The notes: generated by a model from the letters alone, not told the origin. A stretch of DNA of 64,000 nt from Porticoccaceae bacterium (GCA_018069525.1 JAGPUQ010000018.1:1-64000), one strand, 5' to 3'. Counted from the stretch's first letter, positions 54,055 through 63,843 are shown. Translations and numbers: made by a program.

Positions 54055-54084
54055 AAAAAAACCCGGTTTTGACACCGGGTTTTA
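54055..54084 (-). terminator. Rho-independent hairpin between two minus-strand genes
   Basis: ACCCGGT-TTTGAC-ACCGGGT with an A-run to the left, i.e. a T-run in minus-strand RNA. It would end the MaoC/dehydrogenase transcript before the MBL gene. Confidence 0.8.
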
Positions 54085-54108
54085 GAGGATTGCTGCTTAC
54101 TATTCGGC

Positions 54109-55278
54109 TTATATGGGATTTCTCTCAATCAATTGCCGGGCAATAATAATGCGCTGCATTTCATTGGTGCCTTCGCCAATGATCATTAGGGGCGCGTCCC
54201 GATACAGACGCTCGACGTCGTATTCGCAGGAATACCCGTAGGCACCGTGGATGCGCATACTTTCGTCGGCGTTTTTAGCGGCGGCTTCGGTAGCGAAGTA
54301 TTTCGCCATACCGGCTTCCATATCGCAGCGTTCGCCCCGGTCGAAGGCTCGAGCGGCTTGCTCTACCAGTAGACGCGCGGCTTCTGTACGAGTGGCCATT
54401 TCACCGAGTTTGAGCTGGATAGCCTGGTGCTCGCAAATCGGTTTGCCAAAGGTTTTGCGTTGTTGGGAGTAAGCGGTGGCGTGCTTGAGTGCGGCTCTGG
54501 CGACGCCGACACCACGGGCGGCAACGTTGATACGGCCTAGCTCGAGTCCGCCGACGGCGTTATAAAAACCTCGACCTTCTTCACCGCCGATCAAACAGTC
54601 TTTGTGAATGCGGTAGTCTTCGAAAGAAATCTCGGCGGTATCGATGCCGCGATAACCGAGTTTTTTAAGTTTGCGGGTGACGTTAAAGCCTTCGCCTTTT
54701 TTGGCGATAAACATACTCATGCCTTTGCGCGGCGGGACGGCCTTGGGGTCGGTTTTAACCAGCAAGCCAATCACGTGACCTTCCAGTGAGTTGGTGATCC
54801 AGGATTTCGCGCCATTGATTACGTAGTAATCGCCGTCTTTTACCGCGGCACAGCGAATGCCTTGTAAGTCAGTACCGGCGTCGGGTTCGGTAAGGCCAAT
54901 GCCGCCGCGCAATTCTCCGGAGGCAAATTTCGGTAGCCATTCCTGTTTTTGTGCTTCGGTGCCAGAGCTTTGCACGCAGCGGGCCATAATTAAATGGGAG
55001 TTAAAAATGCCGGACAGGGACATCCACACTTCGGCGACGGCGCTAACGATTTTTGCATAGGTGGAGGCGCTAAGACCGAGGCCACCGTATTCCGGGGCAA
55101 TGGTGGCGCCGAATAAGCCGAGTTCTTTCATTTGCTCGACCATGGCGTAGGGGTATTCGTCGGCCTGTTCGAGATCATGGGCATAGGGGACCACGTCTTT
55201 TTCCAGCCAGCGGTGAATGCTGTCGAGTATCAGGTTTTCTTCTTCGTTGGGCGTTTCGTTAGGTAAGTCGTTAGGCAT
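54109..55278 (-). CDS. Acyl-CoA dehydrogenase
   Basis: A 389-aa flavoprotein: GGIGLTEPDAGTDLQGIRCAAVKDGDYYVINGAKSWITNS (substrate/FAD motifs near 130), GYRGIDTAEISFEDYRI, QQRKTFGKPICEHQAIQLKL and the C-terminal MRIHGAYGYSCEYDVERLYRDAPLMIIGEGTNEMQ. Typical of medium- to branched-chain acyl-CoA dehydrogenases. Follows the MaoC gene by 42 bp. Confidence 0.92.
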   Translation of the reverse strand: MPNDLPNETPNEEENLILDSIHRWLEKDVVPYAHDLEQADEYPYAMVEQMKELGLFGATIAPEYGGLGLSASTYAKIVSAVAEVWMSLSGIFNSHLIMARCVQSSGTEAQKQEWLPKFASGELRGGIGLTEPDAGTDLQGIRCAAVKDGDYYVINGAKSWITNSLEGHVIGLLVKTDPKAVPPRKGMSMFIAKKGEGFNVTRKLKKLGYRGIDTAEISFEDYRIHKDCLIGGEEGRGFYNAVGGLELGRINVAARGVGVARAALKHATAYSQQRKTFGKPICEHQAIQLKLGEMATRTEAARLLVEQAARAFDRGERCDMEAGMAKYFATEAAAKNADESMRIHGAYGYSCEYDVERLYRDAPLMIIGEGTNEMQRIIIARQLIERNPI

Positions 55279-55320
55279 TGAGAAGGTCTCTTGAAAATGG
55301 ATTTTTTCCGGCTTAGTGGG

Positions 55321-55836
55321 CTAGTAGTTCGCCTTGTCGTCTACTGCGTGACCGGTTTTTGGGATCAGCATGGAGCGAATAAAATCGCAGACCACGGTGT
55401 CATCCTGATTTTTACCCGTGGTTCTGATGGTAACAATTCCAGCGTGGGGACGGCTTTTAGATTCGCGAATTTCCAGTACTTCGGATTCAGCATATAAAGT
55501 GTCACCAATAAACACGGGCGCGGACATGCGGATTTCTTTCCAGCCCAGGTTGGCGATGGTCTTTTGGCTGACGTCCGAGACGCTCATGCCGCACAACACG
55601 GCCAGGGTCATAGTACTGTTGACCAGGGGTTTGCCGAATTCGCTGTGTTTGGCGTATTCCTTGTCAAAGTGCAGGGGATGCTGGTTCATGGTGAGGAGGG
55701 TGAACCAGGTGTTGTCGGTTTCGGTGATGCTGCGCCCTGGGCGGTGCTCGTAAACGTCGCCAACGGCGAACTCTTCGAGATAACGACCGTAGGATTCGCG
55801 GTAACGACCGGGGGCGATTTCGACTGATTTAGGCAT
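55321..55836 (-). CDS. MaoC family dehydratase
   Basis: A 171-aa hot-dog-fold protein. The hydratase segment reads TMNQHPLHFDKEYAKHSEFGKPLVN; compared with the classical D-x-N-P-hydrophobic-H motif the first Asp is Asn and the Asn is His, as in a common MaoC subgroup. Likely acts on a 2-enoyl-CoA made by the neighbouring dehydrogenase. First gene of the minus-strand catabolic run. Confidence 0.85.
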   Translation of the reverse strand: MPKSVEIAPGRYRESYGRYLEEFAVGDVYEHRPGRSITETDNTWFTLLTMNQHPLHFDKEYAKHSEFGKPLVNSTMTLAVLCGMSVSDVSQKTIANLGWKEIRMSAPVFIGDTLYAESEVLEIRESKSRPHAGIVTIRTTGKNQDDTVVCDFIRSMLIPKTGHAVDDKANY

Positions 55837-56083
55837 GATAGATCCTCAAGGTACCCCGAGTTAGTTGAGTAGCGGGGTGGGTAGTAGGGCGGGTAACAGA
55901 AGCACTTTGAAAAGACGGCACACCTTAAGGGAGCGCATTTCTCCTGTCAATTTAACAGGCGTATTTCCTTTGGGTAGCGCTCGGCTTTATTGCAAGGTCT
56001 GTTTGCGTAGACCGCATTGCCCCGGTCAAAATTACCGTGTTAGGCTGGCGCCCCACCCAATAACGCGAAGTAGGAGAACAGGT

Positions 56084-56458
56084 ATGTTGAGTTACGTAAC
56101 CTTAGGCACCAATGATTTACAGAGAGCTGGTAAGTTTTACGATGAACTGCTTAGTGTTGTCGGCGGCAAGCGCGCCTGGGAAACGGAGCGTTTTATCGGC
56201 TGGGCTGGCCCCACTGGCGGCACCATGATGATGTTGATGAAGCCCTTCGATGAGCAGCCCTGCACCCCCGGTAATGGAGTGATGATGGCGCTGGCGGCGG
56301 AATCTCCCGAGCAGGTGAAAGCTATCTACGACAAGGCTATCTCGCTGGGCGCTACCGACGAAGGTGAGCCGGGTCCCCGTGGCGATGCTTTCCATTGCGG
56401 TTATTTTCGCGATTTGGATGGCAATAAATTTAATGCCTTTTATATGCCGCAGGGTTAA
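56084..56458 (+). CDS. VOC-fold protein
   Basis: A 124-aa protein: MLSYVTLGTNDLQRAGKFYDELLSVVGG, then FIGWAGPTGG and a C-terminal FHCGYFRDLDGNKFNAFYMPQG. I chose ATG 56084 because TAGGAGAACAGGT precedes it; the frame is open upstream to 55865 but not protein-like. Divergent from maoC. Substrate unknown. Confidence 0.88.
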   Translation: MLSYVTLGTNDLQRAGKFYDELLSVVGGKRAWETERFIGWAGPTGGTMMMLMKPFDEQPCTPGNGVMMALAAESPEQVKAIYDKAISLGATDEGEPGPRGDAFHCGYFRDLDGNKFNAFYMPQG

Positions 56459-56477
56459 GAATGCCACAGGGTTAAGA
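56444..56477 (+). repeat. 17-bp tandem duplication of the VOC gene 3' end
   Basis: ATGCCGCAGGGTTAAGA, containing the last codons and stop, is followed directly by ATGCCACAGGGTTAAGA. The second copy is untranslated. One mismatch separates them, so the event is recent. Confidence 0.85.
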
Positions 56478-56548
56478 GCCTCAAGACTCTCAGGCCGTAT
56501 TCACCAGTGTCGGCGAGAAGTTAGCCCGAACCCGGAAGAGGCGACCCC

Positions 56549-58501
56549 TTAGTTGGCTGCTTCTTCCAGTTCTTGCCAGCGCGTGTAGACGGTATCGAGT
56601 TCAGCCTTTACCACGCTCAGGGCCTCGGTAGTTTGGCGAATCAACTCCGCGTCGCCCTGATAAAATTCAGGTGCCGACATGGTGTGTTCCAGCTCGCCCT
56701 GACGCAGTTCCAGCTTTTCGATAAGCGCCGGGAGCTTGCTTAGTTCCCGCTGATCGTTGTGAGACAGTTTCTTTTTGCCCGGATTTTTTTTGGCAGTCAC
56801 TGCTTGATTAGGGGCGGACTGATTAGGGGTCGGTTGGTTAGGGGAAGACTGATCAGACGATGGCGCTGCACTCTGCGACTGTTGACTAGCGGAGGCTGGT
56901 TTGGTGGTTTGGCTTTCTGTTTGTAGTTGACCGCCTTTAGCGATCCAGTCGCTGTAACCACCGACGTGCGGGGTGATTTTGCCCTGGCCGTCGAAGGTGA
57001 GGATTCCGGTCACGGTGTTATCCATAAAGTCACGATCGTGACTTACCAGTAATACGGTGCCGTCGAATTCGAGAAGAATTTCTTCAAGTAACTCCAGGGT
57101 TTCAATATCGAGGTCGTTAGTCGGCTCATCCAATACCAGCACATTGGCGGGTTTGCTGAATAGCTTGGCCAGAATGGCGCGGTTTTGCTCACCACCCGAC
57201 AGAGATTTAACTGCCTGACGCACTCGATCCGGGCTGAATAAAAAGTCGCCGAGATAGCTGATGGCATGACGGTCTTTACCGTTAATGGTAATAAATTCGC
57301 GACCACCACAGACGTTATCGATGAGATTTTTCTCGGGGTCGAGTTGATTCCTGAGTTGGTCAAAATAGGCGATTTCGAGCTTAGTGCCGAGTTTTACCGA
57401 GCCTTCTTGCGGTACCAGTTCGCCCAGTAATATTTTTAACAGGGTGGATTTACCCACACCGTTAGCACCGACCAGGCCGATGCGTTCGCCGCGCACTACT
57501 TTGAGCGACAGGTTATCGATAACCTGCCCTTTGTCAAAGCTGTGGCTGACGTGCTCCAACTCGGCGATAATTTTGCCCGAGCGATCACCGGATTCGACAC
57601 GAAAATCAGCTTTGCCCTGGCGAGCGACGCGTTGAGAGTGTTCTTCTCGTAAGCTTTTAAGAGCGCGAACTCGGCCTTCGTTACGGGTGCGGCGGGCTTT
57701 AATACCCTGGCGTATCCAGACTTCTTCCTGGGCGAGTTTTTTGTCGAACAGGGCGTTGGCGGTCTCTTCGGCGGCCATTTGTTGGGCGCGGTACTCCAGG
57801 AAGCTGCGGTAGTCGCCGCTCCAGGGGTAGAGTGTGCCCCGGTCTAGTTCGACAATGTTGTTAGCGACGTTTTGCAGGAAAGCCCGGTCGTGGGTGACCA
57901 GAATGAGTGCGCCGCGAAACGTTTTAAGCTGTTTTTCAAGCCATTCAATCGCCAGAATGTCGAGGTGGTTGGTTGGCTCATCCAGCAATAAAATATCGGG
58001 ATCGGTGACCAGGGCTTTGGCCAGCGCCACGCGTTTGCGCCAGCCGCCCGACAGGGAGCTCATCGTTGCGTCGGCGGGAAGTTCAAGCTGACTAATAATG
58101 GTGTCGACCTTTTGTTGCAGTTGCCAGCCGTCTTTTGCTTCCAGTTGTTGCTGCGCTTTTGCCATCGCATCCATATCGTTGTTGTTGATGCTGTGGTGAT
58201 AAGCGGCAAGATAAGCGCCTACTTCTTCGAGGCCGCTGGCGACGACATCGTAAACCGTGCTGTCATCGGCGCTTATCAAGGTTTGCTCCAGCCAGGCCAC
58301 TTTACAGTTTGGTCGCAGCCAGTATTCACCACTGTCGGCGTGAATTTGTCCGCCGAGTAGTTTTAGCAGCGTTGTTTTACCTTCACCATTACGACCCAGG
58401 AGGCCAATTTTTTGACCTTTGTGGAGGGTAAAGTCGACCTTTTTCAGCAGGTCTCGGGTGCCGTAGTGCAGGGAAATATTGTCGAGGCGGAGTAGGGGCA
58501 T
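56549..58501 (-). CDS. uup: ABC-F ATPase Uup
   Basis: A 650-aa cytoplasmic protein with two ABC domains: Walker A GRNGEGKTT and GANGVGKST, signatures SLSGGWRKRVALAKALV and SLSGGEQNRAILAKLF, Walker B LLLDEPTNHLD and LVLDEPTNDLD. The linker (240-310) and the C-terminal coiled coil (about 580-650, after a Pro/Ser/Gln-rich stretch) identify Uup within ABC-F. It acts on ribosomes and affects precise excision of transposons. Confidence 0.94.
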   Translation of the reverse strand: MPLLRLDNISLHYGTRDLLKKVDFTLHKGQKIGLLGRNGEGKTTLLKLLGGQIHADSGEYWLRPNCKVAWLEQTLISADDSTVYDVVASGLEEVGAYLAAYHHSINNNDMDAMAKAQQQLEAKDGWQLQQKVDTIISQLELPADATMSSLSGGWRKRVALAKALVTDPDILLLDEPTNHLDILAIEWLEKQLKTFRGALILVTHDRAFLQNVANNIVELDRGTLYPWSGDYRSFLEYRAQQMAAEETANALFDKKLAQEEVWIRQGIKARRTRNEGRVRALKSLREEHSQRVARQGKADFRVESGDRSGKIIAELEHVSHSFDKGQVIDNLSLKVVRGERIGLVGANGVGKSTLLKILLGELVPQEGSVKLGTKLEIAYFDQLRNQLDPEKNLIDNVCGGREFITINGKDRHAISYLGDFLFSPDRVRQAVKSLSGGEQNRAILAKLFSKPANVLVLDEPTNDLDIETLELLEEILLEFDGTVLLVSHDRDFMDNTVTGILTFDGQGKITPHVGGYSDWIAKGGQLQTESQTTKPASASQQSQSAAPSSDQSSPNQPTPNQSAPNQAVTAKKNPGKKKLSHNDQRELSKLPALIEKLELRQGELEHTMSAPEFYQGDAELIRQTTEALSVVKAELDTVYTRWQELEEAAN

Positions 58502-58652
58502 AGGTGTACTTTAGGGCCTGGTGGCCTGGCTGTGGCGAAGGCTTATGGGGTGGATAAAAAGCGCGGCCATACTACCGCAAAACGCCGATGGTTACTGGAT
58601 TGGATGGTGATATTGCTCGATCAGGGCGTTGTTAATTCGAGCTGGTTAGCGC

Positions 58653-59573
58653 TCAATGATCGGAGAAGTACATATCTGTGTAGCTGGCGCTGGCCTCAGC
58701 GCCGGTATTGTCGGTGTCGGTCATAATGGCAATGGCATCGATGTAACGAATGTCTTTGCCGAAGGCTTGCTGTAAATCGTCGTAAACATTGCGCTTTTCA
58801 GTTAGCCAAACATTACTCTGGTTGGCATCGCTTTTATCAGAGCCACTTTTGTCAGCGCCACTGCGGAGCGCCAGCATGACGGCATTTTCCCCCGCGTAAG
58901 CGTTTGGCCAAGTGCTGCCCTGGGCTTGATAGCTGGCCCAGACATAATTAAGAGCACGGGTTTTCCAGAAGAGTAAGCCTCCATCAGCAATGACATAAAC
59001 CCGCGCCGCATAATCGTCGCCAGATTTACTGGTCTCATCAATAGGCTGGTTGTCGGGAGCCTGAATTGTATTGGTGACTTTCCAGCGCCAGTGCAGCCAG
59101 GGCGTTTGTTTTAAATCTATGCGGACACGCTTCACCAGGCCGGAGGCGCTGTTTTTGCTGGTGGCGTTTAAAACAATGCCATTACCGCCATTATTGCTGC
59201 TATCGGTACTGTTCGAGGAGGGGTGTTCAAAGGTATAAGTAGTGTGGCCGACAAAACTTTTTTCCTGCCAATGGTCAATATTATCCTGAGACAATAAGGT
59301 TAATTTGTTCGATGATTTATCTTGAGTTGTATTGATTTTATCGGCGGCCTGGGTGGGTGCTATAAGGGGCGTAATAACGAGTAACAAGACCATAAAATGA
59401 GCCCATAAACTGGCCCGTAAAAGGCATCTGGAATGACTGGTATCCGCTATTAAAAACATGTAGGGTAATGCCACGACAATTTGACGATAGTGTTTTTTCG
59501 GTTGTTTTGATATTCCATGTTTGCTCTGACATTGGCTGCTTGTATTAAGTGCCATTTTAATAGGGGGAAACAT
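58653..59573 (-). CDS. DUF3047 domain protein
   Basis: Up to 306 aa. The conserved region (about 90-305) includes LVKRVRIDLKQTPWLHWRWKV, DDYAARVYVIADGG and NVYDDLQQAFGKDIRYIDAIAIMTDTDNTG, typical of DUF3047. A hydrophobic segment (VLLLVITPLIAPTQAADK, near 62-77) is a signal peptide, so the true start is probably one of the Mets shortly before (39 or 61) and the protein periplasmic. A Ser/Asn/Lys-rich insert (GADKSGSDKSDANQSN) is unusual. Function unknown. Confidence 0.8.
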   Translation of the reverse strand: MFPPIKMALNTSSQCQSKHGISKQPKKHYRQIVVALPYMFLIADTSHSRCLLRASLWAHFMVLLLVITPLIAPTQAADKINTTQDKSSNKLTLLSQDNIDHWQEKSFVGHTTYTFEHPSSNSTDSSNNGGNGIVLNATSKNSASGLVKRVRIDLKQTPWLHWRWKVTNTIQAPDNQPIDETSKSGDDYAARVYVIADGGLLFWKTRALNYVWASYQAQGSTWPNAYAGENAVMLALRSGADKSGSDKSDANQSNVWLTEKRNVYDDLQQAFGKDIRYIDAIAIMTDTDNTGAEASASYTDMYFSDH

Positions 59574-59714
59574 TGTTATCGATTAGCCGAGGATGACGTC
59601 GAGTCAGGTGGTCGCAAGGGATTGTTGCTTAGTGCATTCGGTCTCGTAACAATACTACCCTGAAGGATATTCACAAGGTAGTATGATTTCGTAAAGTAAA
59701 TGGAGATAGGTTAG

Positions 59715-59921
59715 ATGTCCACCGTAACAGGCACAGTTAAATGGTTTAACGCCGATAAAGGCTATGGTTTTATCGAACAAGAGGGCGGCCCAGATGTATT
59801 CGTACATTTCCGTTCGATTGTCGGAGACGGCTACAAGACACTTCAAGAAGGCCAGCAGGTTTCTTTTGAAGTGACGCAGGGCGAGAAGGGCCCTCAGGCC
59901 GAGAACGTTTCAGGACTGTAA
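59715..59921 (+). CDS. Cold-shock protein, CspA family
   Basis: A 68-aa OB-fold protein with RNP1 KGYGFIEQ and RNP2 VFVHFRSI motifs. Binds single-stranded nucleic acid as an RNA chaperone. GGAGATAGGTTAG precedes the ATG. Confidence 0.95.
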   Translation: MSTVTGTVKWFNADKGYGFIEQEGGPDVFVHFRSIVGDGYKTLQEGQQVSFEVTQGEKGPQAENVSGL

Positions 59922-60256
59922 AACTCCTCATCGTGACGAATTCCTGAAGGTCTACTGTTTCAAATCAAATTTATTTGATTTGAAAATCTTTGGACTGGAT
60001 TGGGTGTTATAGATGTTGCTGGCGATGATTTAGGTGTGCCGGTTTAGGGCCTTGTGTAGGCCGTAGCTTATTCTATTTGTTAATAACTTAACCAATAGTG
60101 TAGTCGGTAAATCAGGTCAGACTATGGGGTTTTATCTGGCGGATCGCATGAGGTGATCTGTCTTTTCGCGAGTTGTAAGAGTCTCACGTGGTTTTTTTCG
60201 TGCCCAGCTTTTGGCCGCTTTTCCCTTCCCTATGTTAATCCAGCTCAGTTGTCTCT
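59922..60256. other. Intergenic region with a perfect AT-rich palindrome
   Basis: At 59958-59985 a 13-bp inverted repeat (TTTCAAATCAAAT/ATTTGATTTGAAA, 2-nt spacer) follows the csp gene by 37 bp. It may be a terminator with A/T-rich stem or a protein-binding site. No ORF in the rest, up to the oxyR stop. Confidence 0.45.
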
Positions 60257-61162
60257 TTAACTCTTACCCGTCTTTTTAAAATAGCGCGTCAGCATACGGT
60301 ATTCCTCTGCGCGTGGGCTTTTGGCGCGCCACACGAAATCGATTGACCGGGATACATCGGCCTTGCTAAATGCTCGTGTTTCGACGTTGTCGAGACCGGA
60401 AAGAATGCCGGTATCGATGGCCATTTGGGGCAGTAAAGTAATACCGATACCGTTGGCCACCATCGGCACCAAAGTGTGCAAGCTGGTGGCTTCAAAGGAC
60501 AGTGATATTTGTTGGTCGAGTAGTTTGCAGGCCTCCAGTGCCTGGTCGCGTAGGCAGTGGCCGTTTTCAAGTAACAAAATATCGTGGCCTTTGAGATCGC
60601 GGGTGTGTAGTTTTTTGATCTTGCTAAGCGGGTGTCCCGCCGGGTAGGCGGCGCAGAAGGGATCTTGAAACAGATGGTGAACTGTCACGTTCGACATGGG
60701 GTAGGGCAGTGCCATCAATAACAGGTCGAGGTCGCCCTGATTGAGCAAGTTGATCAGGTTTTCAGACAGGTCCTCCCGAATCAGTAGTTGAAAGTCCGGG
60801 TAATCCTTGCGCAGCGCGGTAAGCGCGGAAGGCAGTAAGAAGGGCGCGATGGTGGGGATTACACCCAAACGGACGGCCCGATTAAAGGGCTCCAGAGTTG
60901 AGGCGGCTTCCTCCACCAACTCTTCCACCTCGGTCAGAATGGTTTGTGCGCGCTCGACCACCAAGTTGCCGGTAGCGGTTAGCAATACGGTTTTATTGCT
61001 ACGCTCAACGAGGTTGATGCCGAGGGTGGTTTCAAGCTCCTGAATACCTGCGCTGAGGGTGGACTGGGTGACATGACAGGCTTTGGCCGCATTGCCAAAG
61101 TGGCGAGTATTGGCCACGGCGCAGAGGTATTTCAGCTGTTTGAGAGTGGGTTTAGCTGCCAT
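60257..61162 (-). CDS. oxyR: Hydrogen peroxide-sensing regulator OxyR
   Basis: A 301-aa LysR-type regulator. N-terminal helix-turn-helix (HFGNAAKACHVTQSTLSAGIQELE). The redox cysteines are present with correct spacing in GHCLRDQALEAC (about 198 and 207, equivalent to E. coli C199/C208). Divergent from rubrerythrin, which it probably controls together with itself. Confidence 0.94.
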   Translation of the reverse strand: MAAKPTLKQLKYLCAVANTRHFGNAAKACHVTQSTLSAGIQELETTLGINLVERSNKTVLLTATGNLVVERAQTILTEVEELVEEAASTLEPFNRAVRLGVIPTIAPFLLPSALTALRKDYPDFQLLIREDLSENLINLLNQGDLDLLLMALPYPMSNVTVHHLFQDPFCAAYPAGHPLSKIKKLHTRDLKGHDILLLENGHCLRDQALEACKLLDQQISLSFEATSLHTLVPMVANGIGITLLPQMAIDTGILSGLDNVETRAFSKADVSRSIDFVWRAKSPRAEEYRMLTRYFKKTGKS

Positions 61163-61288
61163 CGATAATTCCGATCAATAATAATCAAAAAATTCACTTT
61201 ACCGATTGTAATCGAAGCGCTACTGTAAGGCCAAGTTCTGTAAAGAGCTGTTTTTTGGTTCGGAAAGTTACATTAACAGGAGAAACGT
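61163..61288. promoter_or_regulatory. oxyR/rubrerythrin divergent control region
   Basis: 126 bp between two divergent starts. It contains the palindrome CGATTGTAATCG (61203-61214) and an AT-rich stretch with GAT-rich half sites (61165-61190) that could bind OxyR. No full ATAG-n7-CTAT tetrad was recognised. Confidence 0.4.
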
Positions 61289-61711
61289 ATGCCATCACTT
61301 AAAGGTTCACAAACTGAACAAAATTTGAAAGACGCTTTTGCCGGTGAATCTCAGGCCAATCGTCGATATCTTTATTTTGCCGCCAAAGCCGACGTTGAAG
61401 GCTACAACGATGTAGCTGCGGTATTTCGTTCTACTGCCGAAGGCGAGACGGGCCATGCACACGGTCATCTGGAATATCTGGAAGAAACTGGTGATCCTGC
61501 GACAGGCCTGCCCATCGGTCCTACCTCCGATAATTTGAAGGCATCTGTAGCTGGTGAAACTCACGAGTACACCGATATGTATCCGGGCATGGCTAAAGCC
61601 GCGCGTGATGAAGGTTTTGACGAAATTGCAGACTGGATGGAAACTCTGGCTAAGGCTGAACGTAGCCACGCCAACCGTTTTCAGAAAGCGCTGGACACTC
61701 TCGACGCTTAA
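61289..61711 (+). CDS. Rubrerythrin family diiron protein
   Basis: A 140-aa erythrin with diiron ligands in [14 protein letters not shown] (Glu 19), [15 protein letters not shown] (E-x-x-H) and the second half [15 protein letters not shown] and [11 protein letters not shown]. It lacks the C-terminal rubredoxin domain of classical rubrerythrin. Likely reduces peroxide; next to oxyR and two genes that commonly accompany it. AACAGGAGAAACGT precedes the ATG. Confidence 0.92.
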   Translation: MPSLKGSQTEQNLKDAFAGESQANRRYLYFAAKADVEGYNDVAAVFRSTAEGETGHAHGHLEYLEETGDPATGLPIGPTSDNLKASVAGETHEYTDMYPGMAKAARDEGFDEIADWMETLAKAERSHANRFQKALDTLDA

Positions 61712-61726
61712 TTAGCTAAGAGTAAA

Positions 61727-61775
61727 AACTTCGGTGTTGGGTGCGAGAGTACGGTAGCACCGAAGTTTTTTTTGC
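61727..61775 (+). terminator. Terminator or attenuator after rubrerythrin
   Basis: AACTTCGGTG and CACCGAAGTT form a 10-bp stem around 21 nt, followed by a run of eight T. It would keep rubrerythrin mRNA in excess over the downstream Fe-S gene by partial read-through. Confidence 0.85.
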
Positions 61776-61855
61776 TCTGCTGTTTTGACGGCAGACGTTT
61801 GACGGTTAGTTTTTCCTCAAAACCGCCCTCCGCATTTTTTATCCAGGAAAGTATT

Positions 61856-63244
61856 ATGAGCGAGAACTCACCTCCGGGCACTGCAAGTACTGTAACTGCA
61901 AGCAAAGTCAGAAGAGAGGGCAATCTTGAAGCGCCGACACGGCACCCCATCGAGTGGAAAACGCCGGAGTATTGGGATATAGATGCCCTAAACGAGGAGT
62001 TGGAGCGGGTTTACGATATTTGTCACGGTTGCCGCCGCTGTGTGAGCTTGTGCGATTCTTTCCCCACCTTGTTTGATCTGGTCGATGAGTCAAGCACCAT
62101 GGAAGTCGATGGCGTCGATAAAGCCGACTACGGTAAGGTGGTCGATCAGTGCTATCTCTGCGATTTGTGTTATCAGGTCAAGTGCCCTTATGTGCCGCCC
62201 CACGAATGGAATGTGGATTTCCCGCATTTAATGTTGCGCGCTAAGGCGATCAAATTTAAAGAAGAGGGCGCTTCATTTCGGGATAAGGTCCTCACCAGTA
62301 CGGACATGGTTGGTAAGTTGGCGACGATCCCGCTGGTGGATGTCACGGTCAATGCCATGAATCAAAATACGACCTTCCGCAAGGTGTTTGAATCTACGTT
62401 TGGCGTACATCGTAATGCGCCGATCCCCAGCTATCACAGTAAAACCCTGCGTAAGCGGGTTGCCACCATGGGCAGAGATATTACCCCGCAGGCCGCCGGG
62501 CGCACTACCGGTAAAGTTGCCTTGTATGCCACTTGCTATGGTAACTACAACAGTCCAGATTTGGGTGAAGATTTTTATCAGGTGTTTCAGCACAACAATA
62601 TTCATATTGAGCTGGTTCCCAAAGAGCAATGTTGTGGTATGCCCAAATTGGAGCTGGGGGATTTAAACAGCGTCAATAAGTTGAAAGAAGCGAATATTCC
62701 GGTATTGGCAAAGTTGGTGGATGAAGGTTATGACCTGATCGCACCGGTGCCGTCCTGCGCGCTGATGTACAAGCAGGAATTGCCCTTGCTCTATCCCGAT
62801 GACGAGCAGGTTAAAAAAGTTCAGCAAGCTTTTTTTGACCCCTTTGAATATTTGTTTTTGCGACACAAGGCAGGTCAATTAAATACTGACTTTAAAAATA
62901 GCCTGGGCGAGATTGGTTACCACGTCGCCTGCCATTTGCGCGTACAAAAAATTGGACTGAAAACCCGCGATGTACTGGCTCTGGTGCCGGGCACCAATGT
63001 GCATCCTCAGGAGCGCTGCTCCGGTCACGATGGTACTTACGCGGTGAAAAAGGAAACCTACGATAAGGCCGTTAAAATTGGTCGTCCCGTAGCGCGCAAA
63101 ATTGATCAAATAGAAACGGATCACTTTTCCAGTGACTGTCCCATGGCTGCCGTGCATATTGCCGAGCTAGCGGACAGCGTTGAAAAGCCCGAACACCCGA
63201 TGACGCTACTGCGTCACGCTTATGGTTTAGGAGGTTTAGAGTAA
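61856..63244 (+). CDS. Heterodisulfide reductase/GlpC-like Fe-S protein
   Basis: A 462-aa protein. Two 4Fe-4S motifs near the start: CHGCRRCVSLCDSFP and CYLCDLCYQVKCPYVPP. Two CCG-type domains follow (QCCGMPKLELGD; ACHLRVQKIG and ERCSGHDGTY in the second, a variant). It probably passes electrons to rubrerythrin. ATG 61856 follows CCAGGAAAGTATT. The stop overlaps the DUF3501 start (TAATG). Confidence 0.88.
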   Translation: MSENSPPGTASTVTASKVRREGNLEAPTRHPIEWKTPEYWDIDALNEELERVYDICHGCRRCVSLCDSFPTLFDLVDESSTMEVDGVDKADYGKVVDQCYLCDLCYQVKCPYVPPHEWNVDFPHLMLRAKAIKFKEEGASFRDKVLTSTDMVGKLATIPLVDVTVNAMNQNTTFRKVFESTFGVHRNAPIPSYHSKTLRKRVATMGRDITPQAAGRTTGKVALYATCYGNYNSPDLGEDFYQVFQHNNIHIELVPKEQCCGMPKLELGDLNSVNKLKEANIPVLAKLVDEGYDLIAPVPSCALMYKQELPLLYPDDEQVKKVQQAFFDPFEYLFLRHKAGQLNTDFKNSLGEIGYHVACHLRVQKIGLKTRDVLALVPGTNVHPQERCSGHDGTYAVKKETYDKAVKIGRPVARKIDQIETDHFSSDCPMAAVHIAELADSVEKPEHPMTLLRHAYGLGGLE

Positions 63245-63843
63245 TGAATAAATTATCGAGAGACGATCTTTGGTCGTTGGAAGAGTACTCTGCTAAGCGA
63301 CAGGACTTTCGCGCAGAAATTATTAAAAATAAGAAGGTTCGACAGGTCGCGATAAGCGATAACGCTCGCCTCTATTTTGAAAATCGTTTGACTATTCAGT
63401 ATCAAATTCAAGAAATGTTACGTATTGAACGTATTTTTGAAGCTCCCGCTATTGAAGAGGAGCTGGATTCCTACAATCCGTTAATTCCCGATGGCAGTAA
63501 CTGGAAAGCCACCTTTATGATCGAATACGACGATCCCGAAGAGCGAAAAATACATTTGTCGCGTTTAGTGGGTGTTGAGGACAAAGTATGGGCGCAGGTG
63601 GAAGGTTGTGACAAGGTGTATGGCATTGCCGATGAAGATATGGAAAGAAGTCGCGAAGAAAAAACCTCTGCGGTACATTTTATGCGCTTTGAATTGAGCG
63701 CTGACATGGTTCGAAGTTTAAAGAACGGTACCGCTCTAAGTTTCGGTATTGATCACCCCTATATGACGCTGGCGGGAGAGGCGGTATCTGCAGATACTCG
63801 AGATGAGCTAAGCGCAGATCTCGACGATATAGTGTTAAATTAA
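63244..63843 (+). CDS. DUF3501 family protein
   Basis: A 199-aa soluble protein starting MNKLSRDDLWSLEEYSAKRQDFRAEIIKNKK, with ENRLTIQYQIQEMLRIERIF and the IPDGSNWKATFMIEY segment typical of DUF3501. It is consistently encoded with rubrerythrin and the Fe-S protein; function unknown, presumably in the same peroxide-reducing chain. Confidence 0.9.
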   Translation: MNKLSRDDLWSLEEYSAKRQDFRAEIIKNKKVRQVAISDNARLYFENRLTIQYQIQEMLRIERIFEAPAIEEELDSYNPLIPDGSNWKATFMIEYDDPEERKIHLSRLVGVEDKVWAQVEGCDKVYGIADEDMERSREEKTSAVHFMRFELSADMVRSLKNGTALSFGIDHPYMTLAGEAVSADTRDELSADLDDIVLN

